Shown in pieces: positions 9,846 through 19,307 of a DNA stretch of 64,000 bases (position 1 is the first letter of the stretch; each line of letters begins with the position of its first letter). The DNA comes from Tritrichomonas musculus. Lineage: Eukaryota > Parabasalia > Tritrichomonadida > Tritrichomonadidae. Where the stretch lies: positions 5,627,501-5,691,500 of the forward strand of contig JAPFFF010000005.1 of the NCBI GenBank assembly GCA_039105265.1, read 5' to 3'. A model generated the notes under the pieces. The model made no database searches, was not told where the DNA came from, and worked only from the letters and a program-made list of their open reading frames with translations. A program made the position numbers and the translations under genes.

Positions 9846-10344
9846 TACTCTCAGTTCCTATATGAAAATGGCAATGTTTTAATATTATAATCCACAGATT
9901 GTTTGCATTGGTAAGGCGTTATTAGAATTGTTTTTGAAGATTTATCTTTTTATATCAAATAGATTTATGATTATTATATTCATTTGATGGTTGGAAGTCA
10001 AAACTAATGATGTTGTTTATGCTAATATTCATATTTATTTAATGTTTGGAATTTTTTATATCAATATCATATATTTTATAAAATAAAGATCCTTAGAAAT
10101 TGTTTTATAAAAGAAAAAAGTTATTATCGTGTTATTAAAAATGGCCGATTTCACATAGTTTTCATTGTTGTATATTTTGTCTTGTTAAAATTTGAATGAA
10201 AATTTTCTAAATTTTTATAGTTGTTTGGCCAAATAGGATATTAAAAAAAATGTATAAAATTTCGCCATAATGGTCGATTTGAAAAAATTTGAATTAGAAA
10301 AATATACTTTACAAAAAGTTTTGTTAAATTTATAAGAATATTAA
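9846..10344. other. Intergenic spacer
   Basis: AT-rich spacer between two plus-strand genes; no open frame or repeat that I can support. Confidence 0.5.
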
Positions 10345-11589
10345 ATGAATATTAGATTCTCAGATACTTACAGATGTTTCAGTAGTGCAACAGCTGGAAA
10401 GCCTGAACTTGAAGAAACAGATAGAATTCTTTTACCTGATGATGCTTTAAATTCAATATATCAAGCAGGATATGATAATAATCATGGTATTATGCTTTTC
10501 TGTATTCGAAATATTCATCGTGGAACAGAAGTTTATGCTGGAGTTGAAAACTTTACAATGCCACAAGGTCAGGTTTGCCTCCCTTATTGGATAATGGAAT
10601 TTTTGCAATGTAACGATAATGATCTTGTTAATATTAGCCTTACAACTCTTCCAAGAGCAACACGAGCACTATTTCAGCCGCTTGATTCAAGTTTCTTTAA
10701 TATTCCAAGTCCAAAAGTTGTTCTTGAATATACCCTTAGAACTCATCCATGTTTAACTCAAGGAACAATAATTATTATCAAATTTAATAATAAGTCATAT
10801 AGATTGAAAGTTCTAAAAACAGAGCCAGCGTCTGCCGTTCAAGCATTTAAGGCCGATATTATTTGTGACTTTGCAACACCAATGAATGAATTTAAGCATC
10901 ATTGGAATGAACCTGATACAGATTCTTCTGATGAAGAATTGGCACCTATAGTTAAAAAAGGTCAAACTATATCTGGAAAAGTTGTTGAAGAAACAGAAAC
11001 TCCAAAACCACTACATTCAACATATGCTCAGCGTGAAAATGATCGTCTTCATGGAAATGTTTTTAGAACAAAAGAAATAGTTCAAGGACAAGAAATTTTA
11101 CCACCAAAGCCTCGTGAGAAATCATCAAAGAAAGAAGATAAAGTAGACTATTTTGATGGGCAAGGTCATATTGTTAAAAAGAAGAAAGGAAAGAAAGGAG
11201 GAAAATCGCCTTCCAATGCTTCATTAAATTCAGCTTCAGAAGAATCAGCACCAGCACCAAAGCCAGCACCAAGCAATCAAGAAGACAAAAGCACAAACCA
11301 ATCCGATGTACCAAAGAAATCATATTTTACAGGAGTTGCTAGAAACGTTAAAGGTGATTCATTTAAAGGAGAGCCTGTCAAGCCTACACCTCCACCAGCT
11401 CCTCAACAGCAAAACGAAAATGAGAAGAAAGATGAACAGAAAAAATCATTTTTCAGCGGAGCAGCCCGTACTTTGAAAAGTTCAACACCACAATCGCAGC
11501 CATCACAACCAGCTCAAAACCCTCCACCAAGCACTGGCAATTCTGGATCAAGTTTCTTCCAAGGTCCAAGCAGGAAATTAAAGCATTAA
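10345..11589 (+). CDS. UFD1: Ufd1, ubiquitin-recognition adaptor of Cdc48/p97
   Basis: A 414-residue protein. Residues about 8-185 are the Ufd1 double-psi barrel domain: RCFSSATAG, then DRILLPDDALNSIYQ, GQVCLPYWIMEFL, TRALFQPLDSSFFNIPSPK, VVLEYTLRTHPCLTQGTIII and ADIICDFATPM all line up with Ufd1. It acts with Npl4 to bring ubiquitinated substrates to the Cdc48/p97 unfoldase, notably in ER-associated degradation. The C-terminal half is disordered, with a KKKKGKKGGK basic patch (about 277-286). It carries three copies of a motif F-x-G-x-x-R-x-(V/L)-K: YFTGVARNVKG (from 327), FFSGAARTLKS (from 369) and FFQGPSRKLKH at the very end (from 404). These look like SHP boxes (F-x-G-x-G-x-x-L), the p97-binding peptide, which animal Ufd1 also carries. 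ATG at 10345 is the first in frame. Confidence 0.92.
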   Translation: MNIRFSDTYRCFSSATAGKPELEETDRILLPDDALNSIYQAGYDNNHGIMLFCIRNIHRGTEVYAGVENFTMPQGQVCLPYWIMEFLQCNDNDLVNISLTTLPRATRALFQPLDSSFFNIPSPKVVLEYTLRTHPCLTQGTIIIIKFNNKSYRLKVLKTEPASAVQAFKADIICDFATPMNEFKHHWNEPDTDSSDEELAPIVKKGQTISGKVVEETETPKPLHSTYAQRENDRLHGNVFRTKEIVQGQEILPPKPREKSSKKEDKVDYFDGQGHIVKKKKGKKGGKSPSNASLNSASEESAPAPKPAPSNQEDKSTNQSDVPKKSYFTGVARNVKGDSFKGEPVKPTPPPAPQQQNENEKKDEQKKSFFSGAARTLKSSTPQSQPSQPAQNPPPSTGNSGSSFFQGPSRKLKH

Positions 11590-11859
11590 TTTTTTTTTTT
11601 TTTAATAATATTTGATAAAAACTAATACATTTTATAGCATAATTTTTTTAATAGTGTTAAACATCTTTTGGGTGTATCGTTCAATAAAATGCAATCTAAA
11701 TAATATTATATATTTTGGTTGAATACTATTAATAAAATATAGATTCTTTAGCAATTCTCAGAAATGCTAAATATGGTAAAAATTATATTAAAACTTGATT
11801 TGATTTGGTAAAATACGAAAATTAACTAAATAGTAATATGAACAGTTTATAAACAATAA

Positions 11860-12309
11860 TTAGCTCTGAGCGTATAAATGAGTCCATTCTTTTGCGATTT
11901 TTTTCGCTCCCTCAGGATCATCTTTCCATTTTTTAGCTATAGCTGTATCAAGAGGATCGTCTGGATTTGGTTCATTCAAAAGTGACTGAATAGAAATAAG
12001 TAATGAAGAAAGCTTTAATGCTGGAGTCCATTTTGATTTTAATATATCCAAGCAAATACGACCAATTTGATCAATATTTGGATGATATATCTTAGTCAAA
12101 AATCTGACTTTGGGAGGTGAAATAGGATATCCTTCTGGAAGGAAAACCTCAAGATGAAAAATTCCGTCTTCAAATGCTGAATCTTTTGGTCCAAGCAAAA
12201 TAACGTCAAAATAACGATTATTGTCCTTCTTAGGTTCTGCGGAAATTCCAGGTGGAGGACTTTTTTTGAGTTCACGGGTTTCTCTCATTATTCTCCCATC
12301 AACATTCAT
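11860..12309 (-). CDS. UBC13: Ubiquitin-conjugating enzyme E2, Ubc13/UBE2N type
   Basis: A 149-residue, single UBC fold. It has RYFDVILLGPKDSAFEDGIF, PPKVRFLTKIYHPNID with the HPN motif (76-78), and active-site Cys86 in GRICLDILKSKWTPAL. The ILKSKWTPAL and LNEPNPDDPL segments and the C-terminal WTHLYAQS match Ubc13 (human ends WTRLYAMNNI) more than UbcH5. Ubc13 works with a catalytically dead Uev partner to build Lys63-linked ubiquitin chains for signalling and DNA damage tolerance. No Uev is visible in the window. Length is standard for the family (human 152). The gene converges with Ufd1. Confidence 0.92.
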   Translation of the reverse strand: MNVDGRIMRETRELKKSPPPGISAEPKKDNNRYFDVILLGPKDSAFEDGIFHLEVFLPEGYPISPPKVRFLTKIYHPNIDQIGRICLDILKSKWTPALKLSSLLISIQSLLNEPNPDDPLDTAIAKKWKDDPEGAKKIAKEWTHLYAQS

Positions 12310-12551
12310 GAAATTAATTATATCTTTGTTTTTTTTAAAATAAAAAGGAAGTCTGGAATTTGTGTTAAATTTTTGAGATAAAACGACCTTTTATGGCTTC
12401 AAATTTGTTGGTAAAAAATACATATAGAATATATAGATTTATAAAATAAAAACTAATCCTTGGTTTATAAAAAGAGCTGAGGAATGTTCAAAAAAGTTAT
12501 TAGCAAAAAGGAAAGTTTATTAATAAAGTAATAAGAAATATATTTTATAAA

Positions 12552-13292
12552 TTAATCTGTTTTTGTTTTTGTTACAAGATTTCTATATGCAATATATTTA
12601 TTTTTCTTTGTCTCGTTAGTTGTATTGTTGATAAGCAGTTGCCATGCAACAGCGTCTTGGTCATTCATCATAACTGATTTAGCAAGCTGTTTTATGGCAA
12701 TATTTTTGTTTTCTTCTTTCTCTTTAGCGCTTTCTGTTACTATATTAAGTCTGCTTCTAGCTGCAGCTGTGAGATACTCTTGGCGTTCAGGATTTAAACC
12801 ATACGCTTCCTCGTAAGAAAAAGAGGCTCTGTCGAATAATTTTTCTTCATCGTAAAGCTGACCTAACTTAAACCAAGATAAGTCATCTCGCCAAAACGTT
12901 TCTAAATGCTTAACATAAGCGCCAATCATCTCAATATTATCACGACTGCGAGACTTAAGCCATAGAATACTGCGAGAATAAACGATATCATCTGGATGCT
13001 GTTTAGCCCAGTCTGATATCATTCCTTCAAGGTTTCCATTCATATCTTTTCCATTTTGAATCTGAATAATCCATTTAAGAAGCATATAAGGTGAAGTCCT
13101 ATCATGCTTTGCAGTAAGTTTTACGAGAATTTTACGAGCTTCTCCCTGGAGATTTTCATCATTACTCATTGAAAGAAGTATTCCAAGTTTGCATGAATCT
13201 ATATCTGATAATTTGTTGGTCCCTGCTTCTAACATCTTTCGCGCAAGATCATCCTTAGGAAATCCAAGAAAATGGTCGAGATCGTTCAACAT
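12552..13292 (-). CDS. EMC2: ER membrane protein complex subunit 2 (TPR protein)
   Basis: A 246-residue TPR protein. The core HLETFWRDDLSWFKLGQLYD, then EKLFDRASFSYEEAYGLNPE and RQEYLTAAARSRLNI, matches the EMC2/TTC35 block (human: ...[22 protein letters not shown] and CLEELMMTNPHNHLY). The ending also resembles EMC2 (DAVAWQLLINNTTNETKKNK, compare the human tail after LFGLYMSAS). EMC2 is the soluble cytosolic TPR subunit of the EMC insertase, which inserts tail-anchored and multipass proteins into the ER membrane. It is a little shorter than human EMC2 (297). No membrane segment, as expected. ATG at 13292 starts MLNDLDHFLG. Confidence 0.78.
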   Translation of the reverse strand: MLNDLDHFLGFPKDDLARKMLEAGTNKLSDIDSCKLGILLSMSNDENLQGEARKILVKLTAKHDRTSPYMLLKWIIQIQNGKDMNGNLEGMISDWAKQHPDDIVYSRSILWLKSRSRDNIEMIGAYVKHLETFWRDDLSWFKLGQLYDEEKLFDRASFSYEEAYGLNPERQEYLTAAARSRLNIVTESAKEKEENKNIAIKQLAKSVMMNDQDAVAWQLLINNTTNETKKNKYIAYRNLVTKTKTD

Positions 13293-14740
13293 TTTAACAA
13301 TTTGGAGATTTATCAGGGACTAGTCACTTTTATTTCAATTTTTCTGATAGAAAAATAAAACGATTAAAAAAGGTCAATATAATGAATAATAAAAATAAAA
13401 AATACATTTCCAATTTGGCCTCATTAATGTGCAATTATATTATATTATAATTAGTCTAAAAAATAATTGTACTATAAATTCTCTTTTGGTGATCAAAATT
13501 AATTTAGTTATTCGTTTTTGTTTTTGATGTTATGAATCAATTTGTTTATGAATATGCACATTATTTTGATAATCGATATCAAAAATGGCACCTTTTAAAA
13601 CTTGATAGTCCATTATTAGTTTATCAACCTTCTATCATCTTTATTAGGAAATCAATTTAAAAATCAGAAATGTTATATGAAAAATATCAATTTTTATCAT
13701 TCTTTTTTCACTAGAGGTACGGGTACTAAAAATTTTTTAAAAAATTCTTTATATTAACATATTTTATTAAGTATATTCCATATTATATAAAAAATATTTA
13801 ATGAAAGAGTTTTGTTCGTCAGGTGGAGTTTTATGAGTATTTTTATTAATTTTCGTAAACCATTGAAAAGAGGCATACCAACCAACAAAAGCTCTCAAAA
13901 AGTGAAAGTAGAAAATAAGATAAGTCCAATTATAAAAGATTAATATAAAAAAGAAGAATGTATTTATGATCTTTGGAATCCGATTATTTAGTTTGTAGAA
14001 TAAAAATTAATAGTTTTTAGGTAAAAAACATCAATTTTGATTTTTTATTTTATCCACTCTATAGAAATATAAGATCCAAGATTCTTTACATTTATAACTT
14101 AATATTATTAACAAATTACTAATGGTTTTTATGATTACTCTATACGTTCTTTAAATATCTAAACATAAAACGTCTTATTTTCAAATAGCTGTGATACTAA
14201 TCATATTTCATTTTTTAATCAAAAATAAAACAGCCATTTTAATAATTATATTGGGATTTTCTTTTATACGTTTCAATATACACTAATATTATACTTTCAA
14301 TTCAATTGATAGTTCATTGAAAAAATAAAATATAATTAGTGCTCAAAATATGATTTTTAGAGGATTTATAGAACTTATGATAAATTCATTTCATTTTACT
14401 GTAAAATTATATAAAAAAAATTTTGAAATAAATCATTTTTTATTTTTACCGATCGAACTTTTTCATATAATTATATTTTAAATAAATATTTGAGAATATT
14501 AGAGCAGAAATTTATTTTGTTGATTAATAAAAATTATATACTTCTTTATTATAAATCAAATAATGATTTTACCTACTTTATAAAATCAAAATAAAATATT
14601 ATAAAATATTTGTTTTAAATTTTTTGTGACATGCAAATATAATTACTTTTATGAATTCATAAATAATATATAAGTATATTTATATCATAAAATAAATTTT
14701 TGATAATTCATTTTCCAAGTTATAAATAAAACATATTTAT

Positions 14741-14832
14741 TCTTCTCAAATTGAAATAATATTCAATTAACCTTCTCTCAAATTGAAAAGCTATTCAATA
14801 AAAATTCTCTCAAATTGAAATGGTATTCAATC
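14741..14832 (+). repeat. Tandem repeat, three units of about 34 bp
   Basis: Three imperfect units built on TTCTCTCAAATTGAAA followed by TATTCAAT (first unit TTCTCAAATTGAAATAATATTCAA). Confidence 0.8.
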
Positions 14833-16475
14833 ATGAACTTATCAAAAATGAAAGAGAATTCATTTTTCAATATATCAAATTTGAATATATCTACTTTTTG
14901 AATTGAAGATATTGAGTTAAAAATGATGATTTGAATGAAAACTCAAAACTGTATAGAAGTTTTCGTTTGCTCAAGAGGAAAAGTTTTAATATACATCATT
15001 TAAATCTTATATTATCATTTTCAAAAAAATTTATCGAGTAGAATTTTGGTTGACATTCCTCTCATTGAAATTATAAAAAAAATTCATCAAATATTTTTCA
15101 TGTTTTTGCATAAAAAAAGTCATAAAATATTAAATGCATCTTTATTATATGAAAATGTTTAATAAAAAAATTAATTCAATCGATCTTGTAATAATACCAT
15201 TTTAAATTTCTATGAATTAAATGATAAATGTGTAAAATGAAGAATGATTTTTGCATAATATAATATGATTTATCTTTTAAATCTTTTTCTACTCTTGAAA
15301 TCTGATATTAAATATTCTCAATGAAATTTTTTAAAAATGCCTTAAGATATGCGCTGATGATTTATTTATTTACCATAATTGGTTTAAATAAGAGATTGTT
15401 GGGAGAAATTAATGAATATGTCGTATTCTTTGTATTTTTATTATAAATTAAAACTAATTTATCTCAGTAAAAAAAGAATTTTCTTTGTTTTTAACAGAGC
15501 AATTTAAAAGATGACTATTGGAATAATGCATATTTTAATATATAATTTATCAAAAAATATTTTGAATGCTTTATTTTCCTTCTTGAAAAAAAAAAAAAGC
15601 TATTTAAAAATTCAATATGAACCGGAAATAGTCAAAAAGTTTTTGACATATTAAAAAAAATCCTTGAAAAAGATTCATGCCAATTTTTTTTTTCATTCAA
15701 AAATTTAAATTTTTTTTAAAAAATTAAAGGTTAAAACGCAGCTACGCCTGACGAGTCGTTTTTTATTTTCATATATTTATTGTGATATATATTAATTATC
15801 CTATAAATTGATATATAGTTATCCCTTGAGAATTAAACAACCATTCCAAAAAATGAGTTGTAAAATACATTTTTTTTTAAATTTTATTTTTTTTCATGAA
15901 AAAAATTGTTTTATTTTATACAAATAATTATTAAATATTAATATTATATTTATTAGTTAAATATACGATAATTATGAATTAAAAATATTTTTTCATTAGG
16001 ATATTTATATATATTTAATGATTTTTGGCAATTATGTAACTTCTTTCCCTTTGAATAAATAATCAAAACAATAAGTATTTCATATAATACAATAAATGTT
16101 TAAAATAAAAATATAATAAAATTATTGAGATATAAAATATTAAAGGAAATAAAAGCAAAATATTAAATAGACAAAATACGTTATTTTAGTCCCTGCACTT
16201 CTTTTTCACTTAGGGCCGGAAGTATCATAATTTTTATTTTATATAACATGCCATTTGTTTCTTATATAAAAAATTATAACTGATATAAGCTTGTAAAATA
16301 TACCCAAATGTAAAAAAAAGACCTGGTCTTGGTGATTCTTTCTGGTCTTTTGGCGATTTTAATAAATCTTTTAAAAAGTTATTTCTTATGAATTATTAAA
16401 TAAAATGATTAAATGATATTTGATTAAATAATAATTCAATTTACGAATCAACATTCAATAAATTCAATGAATTTA

Positions 16476-16612
16476 TTTAATTACTCGGCTATATATATTC
16501 ATAAAAATATAAATACTGTTAATATTTCAATGAATTATTTCAATGCATTATTTATTATTCGGCTATAAATATTCATAAAAATATAAATACTATTAATATT
16601 TTAAATACATTT
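16476..16612 (+). repeat. Direct repeat, two copies of about 60 bp
   Basis: Copies beginning TTACTCGGCTATATATATTC and TTATTCGGCTATAAATATTC, each continuing through ATAAAAATATAAATACTRTT; few mismatches. Confidence 0.8.
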
Positions 16613-16694
16613 TATATCGGTATTTATTTAAAATATAAATGAAAAAAAATTTATTTTCAATTGAAAAAATGCTTTTATTGATTTTATTATATAT

Positions 16695-16825
16695 CTAGGC
16701 TTTTGTGTCCGAAATTTTTTATATTCAAAAATTTAAAAAAAGTATCCAAAAATATCCAATTTGGATACTTTTCGGACATTTTTCGAAACTTTTTGAGAAA
16801 AAAAATTTCGGACACAAAAGCCTAG
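16695..16825. mobile_element. 131-bp MITE with 8-bp target duplication
   Basis: Perfect terminal inverted repeats of about 26 bp, starting CTAGGCTTTTGTGTCCG at the left and mirrored at the right. It is flanked by an 8-bp direct repeat TTATATAT (16,687-16,694 and 16,826-16,833). The interior has a second small inverted repeat around ATCCAAATTGGAT. No coding capacity. The 8-bp duplication is of hAT or P type, but AT-rich flanks could mimic it. Confidence 0.8.
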
Positions 16826-17321
16826 TTATATATTTATATCTTATTTTTTTTTTTTATTTTATATATGATATTTTGAAAGCTTTACAAATCACCATCGCCA
16901 AAAAAACCGTTTTGGTGATCTCCAAAATATATGTAAACTATTCAAAATTGAATGCTGTCGCCAAAAGCCCAAGACCTGGGCTTTTGGTGAAATCGGTTAT
17001 TTGGCTTTTCATCGTCAATATAAATGAGCTTTTTATTATTATTTTATATGATATATTATACAAATCATACAATTATTTTGTAATATTCAAAAAATAACAT
17101 TTTTTTACTGAGAAAATCTTATCGATTATTAATATGACTTTTGATAAAACTCATTTAATTCCTCTTTCAAATAATTCAATGGTTTATGTCTTTTGATAAA
17201 ACTAAATTTTATTAATAAAATTTATTTGACAATAATATGGTTATATTTGGTGATTTTTAAAACCCAAAAAACGTTTATTTCACCAAATTTACAAGCTTAA
17301 CTGATAGGAAATTTTACAATA

Positions 17322-17540
17322 CTAATAAAATTTTCGTAACATATACAAAATTTTCGTAACATATACAAAATTTTCGTTATAGATAAAAAAATTTTGTTAT
17401 AGATGATTTTTTTTTGTTTTAGATAAAAAAATTTCGTCACATATACTATTTTTTTGTTACAAATACCAATTATTGGTTATTAATAAATGATTTTTGTATC
17501 AATAACATACTTTTTGTAATTGATACAAAATTTAATTATA
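17322..17540 (+). repeat. Degenerate tandem repeat, about 20-bp units
   Basis: A series of units on the theme AAAATTTTCGTAACATATAC, with the first two copies nearly perfect and later ones drifting (GTTATAGATAAAAAAATT and GTTACAAATACC). It lies just left of the Polinton-type element. Confidence 0.75.
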
Positions 17541-17651
17541 GAAAATTAAAATGATGACATATTGGGCCCTTAATAAAAAAAATATTAAAATATATTTCCT
17601 TTTTGATATATGACATATCATTGATATAAGGCATAAATTCTTGTTTTTTAT

Positions 17652-17871
17652 AGAGAGTATAGGTGGGGTGGCTGCCGGTCATATACGTTTTCGACTCAAC
17701 CATGCTCAAATCCTGGGTTTTCATGGGGTCAGACCTGGTGAGATGAGAGTTTGTGTACTACCCTCCAGGGGTCATCAGTCAAAGTAGCCCCAAAAATGGG
17801 TTTGAGAGAAACTAGATTGAGGTGTTTTGAGTCAAAAATGACCGAATTTAGGCCCATTTTGTTGCTCGGGA
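17652..17871 (+). repeat. Left terminal inverted repeat of the short Polinton
   Basis: About 220 bp, inverted and nearly identical to 24,045-24,263. It is distinctly richer in G+C than the surroundings and contains CTACCCTCCAGGGGTCATCA. Confidence 0.9.
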
Positions 17872-18056
17872 AACACACTCACCTTTGGTGTTACGTAGTA
17901 TCGTACTTGCTTTGCAATGCAAAAGAGCTTGTTAAGAGTGTGTTGGAATTTGTTGAAAATCTGCTTTAGCAGTTTGGGAACCAGACCTTGTGAAACAAGA
18001 GTATGTAGTATGTGTTTTGAGGAAATACTAGTCAAAATGAAAAATTATCGAAAAAT

Positions 18057-18341
18057 ATGTTATCAAATAATTTTTTGATTGAATATCATAGAATGACTGA
18101 AAATAATTTTTTTAATGTAGATAAAATGGATTCAAATATCCGTGGTGAATATAAAAATAATTATCAAGGTGGTATATTTGATGAGTCTGATGAAGAGAAG
18201 TTGTTAAAGATTATTTGTGAATTGATTAACAAAAATGAATTGAAATTGTTAAAGAAGCTAGTTAGATATAATGCAACTGTATCCGAAATGAATACTAGAG
18301 AAATAAATAAAAGATTTAAAATAGATGATCATGTATTCTGA
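18057..18341 (+). CDS. Small ORF starting at the left end of the short Polinton
   Basis: 94 residues, MLSNNFLIEYHRMTENNF at the start. It has a central acidic-helical part (SDEEKLLKIICELINKNELK) and a basic end. I do not recognise a domain. Its first 9 or so residues nearly match those of the ORF reading inward from the opposite end of the element, because the frame begins in sequence shared by both ends. Confidence 0.35.
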   Translation: MLSNNFLIEYHRMTENNFFNVDKMDSNIRGEYKNNYQGGIFDESDEEKLLKIICELINKNELKLLKKLVRYNATVSEMNTREINKRFKIDDHVF

Positions 18342-18445
18342 AAACGTTATGGAAAGCTTATATTGATTCCATAAAAGAATACATATCAGTATAAGTCTAA
18401 AAATAATTCTTTGCAAAGCAAAGGTCCCTCTGGGACAGTCAAGAA

Positions 18446-19138
18446 TCAAGTAGAATTGAAAATAAATGAATTTGCTAACGAATTATTTAGATCCAAATAA
18501 GCTGTTAATGTATTAGTGTATTGAAGGATGTCACCAGAATATTGACATTTGATGATATCATTTTTGGCTTCATTTGTGAATTTGTCAAGATTAATGTTAA
18601 TGATATTTATTAATGTATTAATGCAATCAAAGAGAGCTTCCTTGATATCATCTTTATTGTATGATTTGGTTTGTTCGTTGAGAGATATATCAATTGATTT
18701 TATACGATCTTCTATCTCTTTCTTTTTGCGTTCACGATACGATTTCATGTATGTATTATATTTCTGTCTTTTGATGAGTTTCTTTTGCTGTTCAAGGTTT
18801 GGTTCTTTAAAATGTTCACAATTCTCTTTCAGAAGTTTGTTATCATTTTGAAATGAAAGTTTATCTTTATCATTTGAATAGAGCAGCATAGAAACTTTAT
18901 CTTTTTCTTGCTTTGCATCTGCTAAAGCAGAGTACGTAGTATTACCATGCTTCGCAACAGAGGTGAAGGTGTCGTAAACCTTTCTTTGAGAATGCAAATC
19001 AGTAAATGAATATTCTTCATTTTGTTTACTTTTTGTTTGTTCTTGTGTTCTGAAATGATTTTCTGATAAGAAGTTATTCTGTAATTCGTTATGTAGCTCA
19101 TTTGAGAAACCGATTTTATTTGGTTTTAATTGATTCAT
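18446..19138 (-). CDS. Basic coiled-coil (bZIP-like) protein of the short Polinton
   Basis: 230 residues starting MNQLKPNKIGFSNELHNELQ. The middle has a basic region followed by helix-forming sequence (KLIKRQKYNTYMKSYRERKK, KEIEDRIKSIDISLNEQTKS), reminiscent of a bZIP basic region but without a clear leucine heptad. The C-terminal third (LFDCINTLINIININLDKFT) is helical. It follows the polymerase on the same strand. Function unknown; DNA binding is an inference from the basic segment only. Confidence 0.45.
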   Translation of the reverse strand: MNQLKPNKIGFSNELHNELQNNFLSENHFRTQEQTKSKQNEEYSFTDLHSQRKVYDTFTSVAKHGNTTYSALADAKQEKDKVSMLLYSNDKDKLSFQNDNKLLKENCEHFKEPNLEQQKKLIKRQKYNTYMKSYRERKKKEIEDRIKSIDISLNEQTKSYNKDDIKEALFDCINTLINIININLDKFTNEAKNDIIKCQYSGDILQYTNTLTAYLDLNNSLANSFIFNST

Positions 19139-19307
19139 GTTTACATAATTGTTAAAGTATTTGCAAAAGAATATGTAAATGGTAATGTAATATAATGTAA
19201 GATATTCATAAAGATTATGTATAAGGATTTATAATAGCATTGAATACAAACAAATTGGTTCAAAAATATTCGAATCTACTTTCATTCACAAAGGTAATCA
19301 TTTGCAG

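Larger units (their letters stand above)
13293..16694. other. Gene-free AT-rich region
   Basis: About 3.4 kb with no supported gene. It holds short tandem repeats (listed separately) and weak imperfect inverted similarities (13,713 versus 16,206, and 13,818 versus 15,755) that are not strong enough to call as elements. Otherwise A/T-rich sequence with many homopolymer tracts. Confidence 0.5.

Noticed and set aside
14741-14832. Short regular repeats as a CRISPR array
   Set aside because: Eukaryotic, AT-rich, contiguous tandem units without unique spacers.
13713-16206. Imperfect inverted similarity AGAGGTACGGGTACTAAAA versus AGAAGTGCAGGGACTAAAA, with an inner CGTCAGG pair at 13,818/15,755
   Set aside because: Too many mismatches and no target duplication; possible worn elements but not supportable.
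16705-17097. 130-residue open frame on the plus strand
   Set aside because: It starts inside the 131-bp MITE and runs through AT-rich repeats; composition is not protein-like.
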